A stretch of 34,647 nucleotides of DNA from Candidatus Kapaibacterium sp. GTDB taxonomy: Bacteria; Bacteroidota; Ignavibacteria; Kapaibacteriales; Kapaibacteriaceae. The translations under genes and the position numbers were made by a program. Each line of letters starts with the position of its first letter. Within the stretch, counting starts at the first letter, position 1. Shown here piece after piece: positions 1 through 8,870 of the stretch. The DNA is taken from assembly GCA_018883125.1 (NCBI GenBank), contig VEQR01000022.1:1-34647 (forward strand), written 5' to 3'. A model generated the notes under the pieces. It was not told the DNA's origin. It ran no database searches and saw only the letters and a program-made list of their open reading frames with translations.

Positions 1-392
1 ATGTGGACCGTCAGAGCATCGTGCACAATGCCGTGTACCTTTACTGGCTGGAAGCGGCCCGCATTGAGTACTTCCGTGATATCGGTGTGCCGATCGATCG
101 TGATTCGTTTGTGACCAAGCACCGCTTTGTGGTGCTCAAGACGTCGATCGAATACCATCAGGCGGCCCTGTTCGACGATCCCTATACGGTGTACACGCGC
201 ATTCCGTTCGTGAAGAATTCCTCCTTTGGATTCGAACATGTCATCCGTCACGAGAACGGCACCGTGCTTGCCGTTGCCAGCAGCGTTCTTGTGCACCTGA
301 ATCCTGCAACACAGCGTCCGGAGCGGATTCCCGATTCGTATCGGTCGCTCATCCGCGCCTTTGAGGGCGATGGAGTGGTGTTCGCTGCGTAA
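1..392 (+). CDS. Hotdog-fold acyl-CoA thioesterase (YbgC/4-hydroxybenzoyl-CoA type), 5'-truncated
   Basis: The reading frame is already open at base 3, and the first visible residues (VDRQSIVHNAVYLYWLEAAR) match the middle of the family's N-terminal active-site motif, D-x-x-G/I-V-x-N-x-x-Y-x-x-W-x-E. The true start and the first roughly 15-20 residues therefore lie upstream of the window; the GTG at base 3 is internal. The family hydrolyses acyl-CoA thioesters in the cytoplasm. The visible 129 residues cover the long hotdog helix (YLYWLEAARIEYFRDIG) and the following beta strands, ending at TAA 390-392. The Asp that usually acts in catalysis would be the D of VDRQ. The exact substrate cannot be told from sequence. 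The next gene starts 30 nt downstream on the same strand. Confidence 0.8.
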   Translation, partial: VDRQSIVHNAVYLYWLEAARIEYFRDIGVPIDRDSFVTKHRFVVLKTSIEYHQAALFDDPYTVYTRIPFVKNSSFGFEHVIRHENGTVLAVASSVLVHLNPATQRPERIPDSYRSLIRAFEGDGVVFAA

Positions 393-422
393 CGCCGGCC
401 CCCTGACAGAACAGCGATACCT

Positions 423-1952
423 ATGGCCAGTCCGGAACGCAGAGCCGCGCAGCTTGTGATGATCCGTGCCGATGCAGCGCACTGGTCAGATCCGTCATAC
501 CGACAGAACATCGAGCGCCTTCTCGACCGTGGAGTAGGGGGCGTGGGGGTGTTCCTTGGTGGACTCGATGAAACTGCGTCGATGATCGAGGATCTGCAGC
601 GTCGGGCAGGACGTCGGCTGATCATTGCTGCGGACTATGAGCACGGCCTACCGATGCGCCTCGACGGCGGCATTGCCTTTCCGCGCGCTATGGCGCTGGG
701 AAGGGGCTTACCATCGACAACCGAGCATGTTGCCTTGCTGATTGCCGAAGAAGCTCGTGCCATTGGCGTGCACTGGAACTGGGCTCCGGTTGCCGATATC
801 AATTCCAACCCCCGGAATCCGATCGTCAACACGCGCAGCTTCGGCGAAACCGCCGAGCTTGTTGCAGAGCATGCAGCCGCATACGTGCGCGGCACACAGT
901 CGCGTGACGTGCTTGCCTGCGTGAAGCACGTGCCGGGCCATGGCGACACGCATGTTGACTCTCATCGGGATCTACCAACTATCGACCTTGATCCGGCTAC
1001 TGCCAACGCCCGGGAGTTTGCCCCCTTCCGACACTGCATCAGTCAGGGGGTTCGCACGCTGATGATGGGGCATATCCGCGTGCCGTTTCTTGATGCCAAC
1101 AATCCGGCATCGCTGTCCGTGGCCGTTGTCACGGATTTGGTGCGCAAGCAATGGGGCTTTGAGGGACTCATCACCACCGACGCGCTGGATATGGGCGCTA
1201 TAACTTCGCGCTACACCAGTGCCCAGTCCGCCGTGATGGCCGTGCATGCCGGTGTGGATGTTGTGCTGATGCCAGAAAATCCGGACGAAGCGATCGATGC
1301 GCTGGCTGTGGCGATCGGCTCGGGTGAGATCTCGGATGAGCGATTGCGGGAGAGCGAGGCACGCTGGGATGCTGCCCGCGCCTTTGTCGGTGTGCGCACG
1401 ACAAGTGCGCCCAAGGAACGTCCGCGCCCTACGGAAACTATCGACCAGAATGCGCACGCCCTGGTTGCGTTGCGGGCAGCCGATGCAGCAATCCACGTTG
1501 TGGGCGATGCTTCGCTTCTGCCGATCACTGCTGCCAGACACATTGCGGCATTTGCCATCGTTGATGACCATTCGGTTGAATCGGCAACCACCTGGTTTAA
1601 CGCTATTGCTCAGGGGGCGGAGGTAAACGTCGACTTCGGATACGTTGATATGTCCATCACCGATGACGAATGTGCGTCGCTTGCCGACGGTATCACCGAT
1701 GCAGAGCTGGTGCTGTTCGGTGTGTTCGGCAAGGCCGTTGCGTATCGTGGAGAACTCGGTGATTCCCAACGCCTGCCGACCGTTCTCGAGTTGATCAGCC
1801 GTGCTAAGCCCAGCATTCTGGTTGCCTGCGGAAGTCCATACGGAGTTGATCCGGGCGTGGCCAGTGCCGTGGTGTACACCTATTCCGACACCTTGCCGTC
1901 GATCGCAGCCAGTGTGCTCCGTCTGATCGGCCGAGCGGTTCCCGAGAATTAG
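423..1952 (+). CDS. Glycoside hydrolase family 3 protein, NagZ-like beta-N-acetylhexosaminidase
   Basis: This 509-aa protein has the GH3 TIM barrel in its first roughly 320 residues. The motif KHVPGHGDTHVDSH near residues 167-181 is the NagZ-type loop that carries the His of the catalytic dyad. ITTDALDMGA near residues 250-259 carries the nucleophile, about Asp253. NagZ enzymes release GlcNAc from beta-linked muropeptides or chitobiose during wall recycling. The remaining roughly 180 residues form an extra C-terminal domain that short proteobacterial NagZ proteins lack but Bacteroidota homologues often have. I see no clear signal peptide from the ATG at 423, so a cytoplasmic location is likely unless the start is wrong. 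No strong Shine-Dalgarno is visible. The GH3 call is sound; the exact substrate is inferred from the motif. Confidence 0.87.
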   Translation: MASPERRAAQLVMIRADAAHWSDPSYRQNIERLLDRGVGGVGVFLGGLDETASMIEDLQRRAGRRLIIAADYEHGLPMRLDGGIAFPRAMALGRGLPSTTEHVALLIAEEARAIGVHWNWAPVADINSNPRNPIVNTRSFGETAELVAEHAAAYVRGTQSRDVLACVKHVPGHGDTHVDSHRDLPTIDLDPATANAREFAPFRHCISQGVRTLMMGHIRVPFLDANNPASLSVAVVTDLVRKQWGFEGLITTDALDMGAITSRYTSAQSAVMAVHAGVDVVLMPENPDEAIDALAVAIGSGEISDERLRESEARWDAARAFVGVRTTSAPKERPRPTETIDQNAHALVALRAADAAIHVVGDASLLPITAARHIAAFAIVDDHSVESATTWFNAIAQGAEVNVDFGYVDMSITDDECASLADGITDAELVLFGVFGKAVAYRGELGDSQRLPTVLELISRAKPSILVACGSPYGVDPGVASAVVYTYSDTLPSIAASVLRLIGRAVPEN

Positions 1953-1954
1953 TG

Positions 1955-1962
1955 TAGTTTTG
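1955..1962 (+). promoter_or_regulatory. Bacteroidota-type -7 promoter box (TAGTTTTG) upstream of rfbB
   Basis: TAGTTTTG matches the TAnnTTTG consensus exactly and begins 2 nt after the stop codon of the GH3 gene. Transcription would start near 1967-1970, giving rfbB a leader of about 100 nt. A weaker second candidate, GAATTTTG (2034-2041), lies closer to the gene. No convincing -33 box was seen. Confidence 0.5.
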
Positions 1963-1995
1963 ACGCAAATCGAATTCTGGCCAGCCAACAATGGC

Positions 1996-2024
1996 GTGAA
2001 AGCCCCATTGCAAGGGCATTTCAC
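1996..2024 (+). promoter_or_regulatory. Bulged hairpin in the rfbB leader
   Basis: GTGAAAGCCC (1996-2005) pairs with GGGC-A-TTTCAC (2014-2024), giving ten base pairs with a single bulged A and an 8-nt loop. It sits downstream of the TAGTTTTG box and 44 nt before the rfbB ATG. No clean T-run follows directly, although AATTTT occurs at 2035-2040. It could be a leader structure or a weak terminator for the upstream GH3 mRNA. Confidence 0.35.
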
Positions 2025-2068
2025 CGAGCTTTCGAATTTTGACCAACAACGGAGAAAATCAGTATTCC

Positions 2069-3085
2069 ATGCAAACACTTCTCGTAACGGGTGGTGCCGG
2101 CTTTATCGGCAGTAACCTTGTGCGCATGCTTGCTCAGCAAGGTCAGTACCGTGTGGTCATCCTGGATGCACTTACCTACGCCGGCAATCTTGAGAATCTC
2201 GAAGGAGTCATTACCGGCTCTGCGGTGAAGTTTGTTCACGGATCCATCACCGACGTTGAGTGCCTGGCGAATCTCTTCGCAACGGAGTCGGTCGATTCCG
2301 TCCTGCACCTGGCGGCCGAATCGCATGTGGATCGGTCGATTGCCTCGGCAGCCCCCTTCGTCGAAACAAACATCACCGGCACATTGCGTCTTCTCGAGGC
2401 AGCCCGTGCTGCCGGCGTGAAGCGGTTTGTTCATGTCTCAACGGACGAGGTCTATGGAACGCTCGGACCCGAGGACCCCGCGTTCACGGAGGACACGCCT
2501 CTGCAGCCCAACTCGCCGTATTCGGCGTCGAAGGCAGGAAGTGACATGCTGGTGCGGGCGTTTGTGCACACCCATGGCATGGATTGCGTGATAACGCGGT
2601 GCTCCAACAACTACGGTCCGTACCAGTTCCCCGAAAAGCTCATCCCGCTTATGACGCTCAATGCGTTGGAGGGCAAGCCCCTTCCCGTGTACGGCGATGG
2701 GAAGCAGGTGCGTGACTGGCTACACGTAGAAGATCACTGCCGCGGTATCATGTTGGCGCTTGAGCATGGCCGGGCCGGAGAGGTGTACAACTTTGGTGGC
2801 TACGGTGAACGATACAACATCGATATCGTGATGGCTATCCTTGAGCGAACCGGAGCAGACACGTCTCTTATCCGGTACGTCACCGATCGTCCGGGACATG
2901 ACCGGCGTTATGCCATCAATCCGCATAAGTCGTCATCCGAACTTGGCTGGCATCCTCTTCACTCCGTTGAGGAAGGGCTTGCGGCAACTATCGATTGGTA
3001 TCGCAGCAACTCAGCATGGTGCGAAAACGTGCGCTCCGGAGCGTACATGGAGTATTACGCAAAGCATTACGGCACTTCACTCTAA
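2069..3085 (+). CDS. rfbB: dTDP-glucose 4,6-dehydratase
   Basis: This 338-aa extended short-chain dehydrogenase converts dTDP-glucose to dTDP-4-keto-6-deoxyglucose, the precursor of rhamnose and other deoxysugars. The Rossmann motif TGGAGFIGSN is at the N-terminus, STDEVYG carries the family Thr/Asp/Glu active-site set, and YSASK supplies catalytic Tyr151 and Lys155. The length fits RmlB. The frame is open back to a TTG at 2039, but ATG 2069 places the Rossmann strand immediately after the start and is preceded by GGAG at 2051-2054. rmlA, rmlC and rmlD are absent from the window, so the 4-keto sugar may be shared with genes elsewhere or feed another deoxysugar. The next gene follows after 11 nt, which suggests an operon. 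Confidence 0.93.
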   Translation: MQTLLVTGGAGFIGSNLVRMLAQQGQYRVVILDALTYAGNLENLEGVITGSAVKFVHGSITDVECLANLFATESVDSVLHLAAESHVDRSIASAAPFVETNITGTLRLLEAARAAGVKRFVHVSTDEVYGTLGPEDPAFTEDTPLQPNSPYSASKAGSDMLVRAFVHTHGMDCVITRCSNNYGPYQFPEKLIPLMTLNALEGKPLPVYGDGKQVRDWLHVEDHCRGIMLALEHGRAGEVYNFGGYGERYNIDIVMAILERTGADTSLIRYVTDRPGHDRRYAINPHKSSSELGWHPLHSVEEGLAATIDWYRSNSAWCENVRSGAYMEYYAKHYGTSL

Positions 3086-3096
3086 AGAGGTAGGCA

Positions 3097-4470
3097 ATGG
3101 CCATTCGCCGCGTTGGACGTCCACGAACGACGGGCAGTCGTTCTGAACAGCAGTTGATGTCGAAGATTCTTGACGGTTCGGTGACGGTTGGCGTCGTTGG
3201 ACTTGGGTACGTTGGTCTGCCCCTTGCCTTGGAATTCGCCAAGTCGGGTGTGCGTACCATCGGGATCGACGTCAGCACCGAGAAGGTCAAGAGTCTATCG
3301 GCAGGGAAGAACTACATCCAGGACCTCAAGGACGACGAGATCCATCACGTTGTCAAAAAGCAAAAAACGCTTACGGCAACAACGGACTTCTCCGTGTGTG
3401 GAGACTGCGATGTGATCTACGTCTGCGTTCCGACGCCCTTCACGCCAAACAAGGACCCCGATATTTCGCACATCGTGCATGCTACGGAAGGTATTGCCAA
3501 GCACCTTCGCAAGGGGCAACTGGTGATCCTGAAGAGCACCACGTTTCCGGGTACAACGGAGAAATACGTCAAGCCGATTCTGGACAAAGCGGGCTTGGAA
3601 TGCGGAACAGAGTACTTCCTGGCATTTTCTCCGGAGCGTATCGATCCGGGCAACACCGTTTGGACAACCAAAAACACACCCGTTGTGGTAGGGGGCGTTA
3701 CATCGGCGTGTACGGATCTAGCGATCGCCATTAACCGTCACATCATTACCGACGTTGTACCCGTTAGTACGCCCGCAGTGGCTGAGATGGAGAAACTCCT
3801 CGAGAACATCTTCCGCAGCGTCAACATTGCTCTGGTGAACGAGCTTGCCCAGTTGTGTGATCGCATCGGGGTGAACATCTGGGAAGTAGTAGAGGCGGCA
3901 AAGACGAAGCCTTTTGGGTTCATGCCGTTCTTTCCCGGTCCGGGCATTGGAGGACACTGCATTCTGATTGACCCATACTATTTGTCATGGGCTGCACGGG
4001 AAGTGGACTTTGTCACGAACTTTATTACCCTTGCCGCAGAGGTCAACGAGTCGATGCCGTTCTATGTGCGCTCGATGATCGAGCGGGAGATCGCCCGGCA
4101 GCCGGTAACTCTCAAAAGCGCCAAGGTTCTGCTCCTCGGTATGGCCTTCAAGAAGGACGTTGACGATCTGCGCCACTCACCGGCGCTAAAAGTTGCTGAG
4201 TTGCTGCTTGAGGATGGAATCGAGAATATTTCCTTCTTCGATCCATACATCCCGAGTGTGCAGGTGCATGACCGTACGCTTACGTCGCGCAAGAACCTGA
4301 CGCCGGCATTCATCAAGAGGCATGACGTTGTGGTGATCACCACCGATCACTCATCGTTTGATGTTGACATGATCTGTCAGCACGCCAAGGTTGTTATCGA
4401 TACTCGCAACGCCACGAAGAATGTGCGTGGTCTGCGAAAGAACATCGTCTTGCTTGGAGCCGGTAAGTGA
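3097..4470 (+). CDS. UDP-N-acetylhexosamine 6-dehydrogenase (WbpA-type nucleotide sugar dehydrogenase)
   Basis: This 457-aa protein has the NAD-binding motif GVVGLGYVGLPLALEF, the WbpA-type signature FSPERIDPGN and the catalytic-Cys segment GPGIGGHC, with Cys288. The family performs a two-step NAD-dependent oxidation of the sugar C6 to a uronic acid. The pattern is closer to UDP-GlcNAc dehydrogenases (WbpA) than to UDP-Glc dehydrogenases. After the Cys, the usual C-I-P-I-D-P reads CILIDP, a Pro-to-Leu change. The adjacent 2-epimerase suggests a UDP-ManNAcA or GlcNAcA-derived product. ATG 3097 has an AGAGG Shine-Dalgarno at 3086-3090. The extra N-terminal roughly 20 residues (MAIRRVGRPR...) are basic and not conserved in the family, so an internal Met start is possible. 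Confidence 0.88.
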   Translation: MAIRRVGRPRTTGSRSEQQLMSKILDGSVTVGVVGLGYVGLPLALEFAKSGVRTIGIDVSTEKVKSLSAGKNYIQDLKDDEIHHVVKKQKTLTATTDFSVCGDCDVIYVCVPTPFTPNKDPDISHIVHATEGIAKHLRKGQLVILKSTTFPGTTEKYVKPILDKAGLECGTEYFLAFSPERIDPGNTVWTTKNTPVVVGGVTSACTDLAIAINRHIITDVVPVSTPAVAEMEKLLENIFRSVNIALVNELAQLCDRIGVNIWEVVEAAKTKPFGFMPFFPGPGIGGHCILIDPYYLSWAAREVDFVTNFITLAAEVNESMPFYVRSMIEREIARQPVTLKSAKVLLLGMAFKKDVDDLRHSPALKVAELLLEDGIENISFFDPYIPSVQVHDRTLTSRKNLTPAFIKRHDVVVITTDHSSFDVDMICQHAKVVIDTRNATKNVRGLRKNIVLLGAGK

Positions 4471-5561
4471 AGCGCATCATCAGTGTTGTCGGAGCGCGAC
4501 CCAACTTCATGAAAGTTGCGCCGATCCACCGTGCCTTTGCGTCTGCCCCGCAGCGCTGGGATCATCAAATCGTTCACACGGGGCAGCACTACGATGCGGC
4601 GATGTCGGATGCCTTCTTTCGGGATCTCGAAATGCCCCATCCCACCTTCTTTCTTGGGGTAGGCGGTGGCACACACACGGAACAGACCGCCAAGGTGATG
4701 CTTGGTTTTGAGAAGGTCTGCCAAGAGGTACAGCCAGACTACGTGATCGTTGTTGGCGATGTAAACAGCACGATCGCCAGCGCAATGGTCAGTGTGAAGT
4801 TGGGCATTCGAACGGCACACGTAGAGGCCGGTCTGCGTTCGTTCGATCGCACAATGCCGGAAGAGATCAACCGCCTTGCCACCGATGCGATCGTTGATGA
4901 TCTCTTTGTGACCGAGCAGAGCGGACTTGATCACCTGACGCGCGAGGGCGTGGACCCGTCGCGGGTGCACATGGTTGGCAATACGATGATCGACTCGCTG
5001 CACTTTGCTCGCAAGCGGGCTGAGCAGAGCGAAATCCACGAACGTATCGGGCTTCAGAAGGGCACGTATTGTTTGGTGACCATGCACCGACCAAGCAACG
5101 TTGATGATCCGGAGCAGCTCCGCGAGCTGATCGGCGTGGTGGGTGAGGTTGCCGTTTCCATGCCGGTAGTGTTTCCGGTTCATCCCCGTACGCGGAAGAA
5201 CATCGATGCCATGGGGCTTGCCATACCAACCGCGGTAACCTTGCTGGAGCCGGCCGGTTACATCGACTTTCTGGCCCTGATGACCCATGCCCGTATTGTA
5301 CTGACCGACTCCGGAGGCATCCAGGAAGAAACAACGGCGCTTGGAGTGCCCTGTATCACGGCGCGGACCTCCACCGAGCGTCCCATCACCGTAACGATGG
5401 GTACCAATGTCCTGGTCCACCCGTCACGGGCGGGAATTCTCGATGCAATGGGGCGATTTCTTGCCGGCGATCACCCCAAGGGCGCAGTTCCGCCCCTTTG
5501 GGATGGTCATGCAGCGGAGCGAATAGTTGCCTGCGTTGGCACGCTTCTTTCGGCCTTGTAG
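4467..5561 (+). CDS. wecB: Non-hydrolysing UDP-N-acetylglucosamine 2-epimerase
   Basis: This 364-aa GT-B-fold epimerase interconverts UDP-GlcNAc and UDP-ManNAc. Family motifs are present in order: GARPNFMKVAPI at the N-terminus, HTGQHYD, AHVEAGLRS followed by PEEINR, and DSGGIQEE near residue 282 with a following TERP. The length is typical. The start is a GTG at 4467 whose GTGA overlaps the stop of the dehydrogenase, implying translational coupling. Together the two enzymes can make UDP-ManNAc uronic acid. Alternatively this is a WbpI-like epimerase that acts on UDP-GlcNAc(3NAc)A; sequence motifs alone do not separate the two. Confidence 0.9.
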   Translation: MKRIISVVGARPNFMKVAPIHRAFASAPQRWDHQIVHTGQHYDAAMSDAFFRDLEMPHPTFFLGVGGGTHTEQTAKVMLGFEKVCQEVQPDYVIVVGDVNSTIASAMVSVKLGIRTAHVEAGLRSFDRTMPEEINRLATDAIVDDLFVTEQSGLDHLTREGVDPSRVHMVGNTMIDSLHFARKRAEQSEIHERIGLQKGTYCLVTMHRPSNVDDPEQLRELIGVVGEVAVSMPVVFPVHPRTRKNIDAMGLAIPTAVTLLEPAGYIDFLALMTHARIVLTDSGGIQEETTALGVPCITARTSTERPITVTMGTNVLVHPSRAGILDAMGRFLAGDHPKGAVPPLWDGHAAERIVACVGTLLSAL

Positions 5562-5574
5562 GCCACACTATTCG

Positions 5575-5582
5575 TAATTTTG
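5575..5582 (+). promoter_or_regulatory. Bacteroidota-type -7 promoter box (TAATTTTG)
   Basis: TAATTTTG is an exact TAnnTTTG match that begins 13 nt after the epimerase stop codon. The predicted start of transcription, near 5588-5590, lies downstream of the frame's upstream TTG codon (5580). This supports translation of the export gene from ATG 5622. It would let the export and assembly half of the cluster be expressed separately from the sugar-nucleotide half. Confidence 0.5.
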
Positions 5583-5621
5583 CCGCGTCCGCTTGGACTT
5601 CTCAACAATCCTTGGATCCGG

Positions 5622-7361
5622 ATGGCCTCACTTCGCCGCGTCCGCCTGCTTGTGCTGGCTGGACTTCTCTTCGGTTTGCTCACGAGCGCCGATGCACAGA
5701 CCTCGTCGAGTTCCCTTGATCTGAACGGGCTCTCGTCGTCTGGGCGCGCCTCTGCCATGCAGTCGGCCGTGCTGACGGCGGACCAGATTCCCACGGATGA
5801 TGTGGTTGATCCAACACAGTACCGGCTCGGACCGGGTGATGTGCTTGCGTATCAGACAACAGGACTTGATCTCACCGAGAAGCTTCTCGTTGTAACGCCC
5901 GAGAACATGGTGCTGGTAGAGCGCATGGGCTCGCTGTCCGTTGCCGACATGACGCTTGAGCAGTTCCGGACGAAACTGCAGGAACTTTTCCGCCAGCGGT
6001 CGGCAAACCTCGACGTGACCGTATCGCTTCGACGTCCACGCCTGATCTATGTTTCGCTCAGCGGATCAGTTGCCTATCCGGGCACCTATACTGTGCCGGC
6101 ATCGATGCGCGTGTCCACTTTTCTAAACGTGACGCGTCATCCGTGGACGCTTACGCGGGATGGATCATCGGCAGAGATCGCGCGAACGGCCGGAAGTGGC
6201 GGACTCGCTGCAAAGTCAAACGAAGTTGCCCGAATGGACGTGCAGGCCTATGGTCCGTATGCCAGCCGCAATATCATTGTCCGTCATCGCAAGGGTTCAT
6301 CTACGGCCGACCTGGCCCGTGCCCGCGCCGGCGATGCATCAAGCGATCCGCACCTGCGGGAAGGTGACGAGGTTATTGTTCCCATCGAGGATCCAACAAG
6401 CCCCCTTATCAGCATCAGTGGCGCCGTTGCTCAGTCCACGGCACTGGCCTACAAATCCGGTGATAAGCTCTCGGTGCTGCTGGCCAGCTGTGCCGGACTC
6501 ACGGCTGACGCTGACCCGTCGAAGATCGTGATCGTTCATCCCGATGCGTCCGCTCCACAAACGGTGTCACTTGACGCATCGATGTCCGTGCAAGGGGGAG
6601 ACGTTGCGCTAAAGCCCGGAAGCATGGTGATTGTTGAACGCAAGGGGCTTGCCGGCGAGCGCACGCAGCAGGGCGTGGTGCAGGTGTACGGTGAGGTCTC
6701 GCGTCCTGGTGCGGTGATCATCACGCCGGGGCAGACGCGACTTTCCGCGGTAATCGAGCAGTCGGGTGGCGTTACGCCACGCGCGGCTCTTGGACTCTCC
6801 TACGTTGTACGTCCCGAGAAACTTCTGCCGACGCTGGCGCAGATCCGCGATGAGGCAAACCGCTCCTTTCAGTATTCCGATCTGAAGCTCGAGGACACAA
6901 CGCGGTACAATTACGACCAGAAGTATAAGCTGCCGTATGTATCGTGCGACGTTGCTACGGCGCTGAAGAATCCAAACTCCTTCGATGACCCACCACTGAT
7001 GTCCGGTGATGTGGTTGTACTTGTGGCCAATCCCGAACGCGTATATGTCTATGGTCAGGTCAACCGTCCGGGATACGTCCCGTTCTCCCCGAACAAACGG
7101 ATGGAGTGGTACATCGAACGTGCCGGTGGGTACGCAACAGGATCCGAAGAGGACAGAGCTCGAATCATTCGTGGACGCTCCCGCGTGTGGGTGCAGAACA
7201 ACGATGGCGTGATTGTTGAGCCCGGCGATGAAGTCTATGTGCCGCGTCCGCCGGATGTGCCGATCGGTACCGAGATTCAAACGTTTTCGGTTATTGCCAG
7301 CATTGTCACCAGTTTGGCTGTGCTTGCGATCACCGTCATCAACGTGTTCTTCAACAAGTAA
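5622..7361 (+). CDS. Polysaccharide export protein with Poly_export and SLBB domains (Wza-like)
   Basis: This 579-aa protein begins with a signal peptide (basic MASLRRVR, hydrophobic LLVLAGLLFGLL, cleavage near SADAQ). It is followed by a Poly_export domain starting at YRLGPGDVLAYQTT. Four SLBB-like modules can be seen, each with a G-x-V-x-x-P/S-G-x-Y/V core: SGSVAYPGTYTVP, SGAVAQSTALAYK, YGEVSRPGAVIITPG and YGQVNRPGYVPFSP. A hydrophobic C-terminal segment (FSVIASIVTSLAVLAITVI) resembles the transmembrane helix by which Wza oligomers cross the outer membrane. Its likely role is the outer-membrane channel for the polymer. No lipobox Cys is seen at the cleavage site, unlike E. coli Wza. ATG 5622 is chosen over TTG 5580 because of the signal peptide and the promoter position. 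Confidence 0.87.
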   Translation: MASLRRVRLLVLAGLLFGLLTSADAQTSSSSLDLNGLSSSGRASAMQSAVLTADQIPTDDVVDPTQYRLGPGDVLAYQTTGLDLTEKLLVVTPENMVLVERMGSLSVADMTLEQFRTKLQELFRQRSANLDVTVSLRRPRLIYVSLSGSVAYPGTYTVPASMRVSTFLNVTRHPWTLTRDGSSAEIARTAGSGGLAAKSNEVARMDVQAYGPYASRNIIVRHRKGSSTADLARARAGDASSDPHLREGDEVIVPIEDPTSPLISISGAVAQSTALAYKSGDKLSVLLASCAGLTADADPSKIVIVHPDASAPQTVSLDASMSVQGGDVALKPGSMVIVERKGLAGERTQQGVVQVYGEVSRPGAVIITPGQTRLSAVIEQSGGVTPRAALGLSYVVRPEKLLPTLAQIRDEANRSFQYSDLKLEDTTRYNYDQKYKLPYVSCDVATALKNPNSFDDPPLMSGDVVVLVANPERVYVYGQVNRPGYVPFSPNKRMEWYIERAGGYATGSEEDRARIIRGRSRVWVQNNDGVIVEPGDEVYVPRPPDVPIGTEIQTFSVIASIVTSLAVLAITVINVFFNK

Positions 7362-7373
7362 GGGGCATCAACG

Positions 7374-8870
7374 GTGACGCCACAGGACGCCCCGTCCGGC
7401 TCGGTCTCCGCGCGCGTTATCTCTGCCAGCATCTGGGTGTTCGGCTCCCAGATCCTGTCTTTGGTCCTTGTGTTCGTTGCGCAGCGCCTTGTTCTCTCAT
7501 CGCTCGACCCCGAGAGCAACGGTACACTGTTTCTTGAGCGGCGACTAACGGAAGTGATCGTGGGTCTTTTGGCCGACTTCGGCATGAATGGCATCGTGGT
7601 CCGACGTGTTGCTCAAGAGCCCGCCCGCGCAGCCGAGATCCTCTCGTCGGCATTCTACGTGCGCCTTGGTCTGTGGTCCGTCTGCACGCTTGCCGTGGCC
7701 GTTGCCGGCTTGGCTAGTTCGCTGCACATGACCGATGTGATCCTTTGGTGCGTGTATATGCTCATCGCTTCGCGGGCAGCCCTACTGCGCTACACCCTGG
7801 AAACGCGTCTTCGGGCAGCGTCGGATTTCCGCCTGCCGTCGGTCCTCGCCGTTCTGGATGCCGCGATCTTTGCTGCCCTTATCAGCATGTGGCGCAGCGC
7901 TTTGACGCCAACTGTTGTGATTCAGGCCTTCGTGCTGAGCGCAATTCCGGGTTTCCTGATTCTGCTGTTCGTCGATAGGGGGCGCTCCACATCATGGTCA
8001 ACAGCATCGCGCGGTGAGATGACGTCGATCGTCCGCGAGGCGTTGCCCGTTGTTTCGGCAACTCTGCTGATTGCCGTACACGACAAGATCGATGCCTTCA
8101 TCGTTGAGTCATTTGCCGGGCGCGCGCACGTTGGTATTCTCGGTGCAGCATACACAACGCTTGGACCGCTCCTTGCCGTCATCCCAATGGCCGTGTCCTA
8201 TGCGGCTATGCCGGATGTTGCCCGACTCTTACCAACCGATGAGGCAAGGGGGCTGGACGTTGCCATGGGGGTGATGAAGCACCTGCTGGTGATCAGTCTG
8301 CTGGTGACATCTGTTGCGACGGTTGTAATGCCGTTGTTTGTGGATGTGGTGACAAAGGGACGCTACCTCGACTCGGTACATCAGTTTGTGTGGTTTGTCT
8401 GGTCAGCCCCTTTCGTGGCCATTCTCGTCTATGCACAGGAGCTCAGCGTTGCCGTCAAGCGTCAGGCAAACCTTGTCCGCATAGCTGTGGCACTTGTTCT
8501 GAGCACTGTTGGCTTCGGACTGCTTCTGATTCCAAGCATGCAATCACTTGGTGCCGTTATTGCCAAGATCATTACATCAGTTGCCGGAGCTGCGGTAAGT
8601 CTCTGGCTGCTTCATGCAACGCTTGGCAAGCGTATGTCTGTGACGCTTGTGCTTCGCCTAATGGTACTGGTCGGTCTATGCGCCGGTGTCTCTTTGTGGT
8701 TGATCGATGCTGATGGTGTTGCCGTTCTTTCAACCTTTCAGGGTATCGCTGGTCTTGTAGGTCGTATGGTACTTGCCGTACTTGCCGTGCTAACCTTTGC
8801 AGCACTCCTTGGCGTTCTAGGTCGCGACGATCTGCGTCGGCTTAGGCATGGACTTGTGGGAGCACGATGA
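7374..8870 (+). CDS. Polysaccharide flippase, Wzx/MATE-like
   Basis: This 498-aa protein is almost entirely hydrophobic, with about 12-14 predicted membrane helices. The N-terminal region (SASIWVFGSQILSLVLVFVAQRLV) resembles Wzx/oligosaccharide flippases, which move lipid-linked repeat units across the inner membrane. It starts at GTG 7374, 12 nt after the export gene. Its end overlaps the next gene by ATGA (8867-8870), so it sits inside the assembly operon. No short catalytic motif defines the family; the call rests on the hydropathy pattern, length and context. A Wzy-like polymerase is less likely because I see no large periplasmic loop. Confidence 0.78.
   Translation: MTPQDAPSGSVSARVISASIWVFGSQILSLVLVFVAQRLVLSSLDPESNGTLFLERRLTEVIVGLLADFGMNGIVVRRVAQEPARAAEILSSAFYVRLGLWSVCTLAVAVAGLASSLHMTDVILWCVYMLIASRAALLRYTLETRLRAASDFRLPSVLAVLDAAIFAALISMWRSALTPTVVIQAFVLSAIPGFLILLFVDRGRSTSWSTASRGEMTSIVREALPVVSATLLIAVHDKIDAFIVESFAGRAHVGILGAAYTTLGPLLAVIPMAVSYAAMPDVARLLPTDEARGLDVAMGVMKHLLVISLLVTSVATVVMPLFVDVVTKGRYLDSVHQFVWFVWSAPFVAILVYAQELSVAVKRQANLVRIAVALVLSTVGFGLLLIPSMQSLGAVIAKIITSVAGAAVSLWLLHATLGKRMSVTLVLRLMVLVGLCAGVSLWLIDADGVAVLSTFQGIAGLVGRMVLAVLAVLTFAALLGVLGRDDLRRLRHGLVGAR

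Noticed and set aside
972-2078. 368-codon open frame on the minus strand opposite the GH3 gene
   Set aside because: It mirrors the real gene's codon structure, has no recognisable domain, and its residues are Arg/His/Cys-rich as expected for a shadow frame.
4377-5420. 347-codon minus-strand frame opposite the 2-epimerase
   Set aside because: The sense gene has diagnostic motifs over the whole length; the antisense frame has none.
5551-5564. GGCC-ttgta-GGCC hairpin at the end of the 2-epimerase gene
   Set aside because: A 4-bp stem with no T-run is too weak for a terminator.
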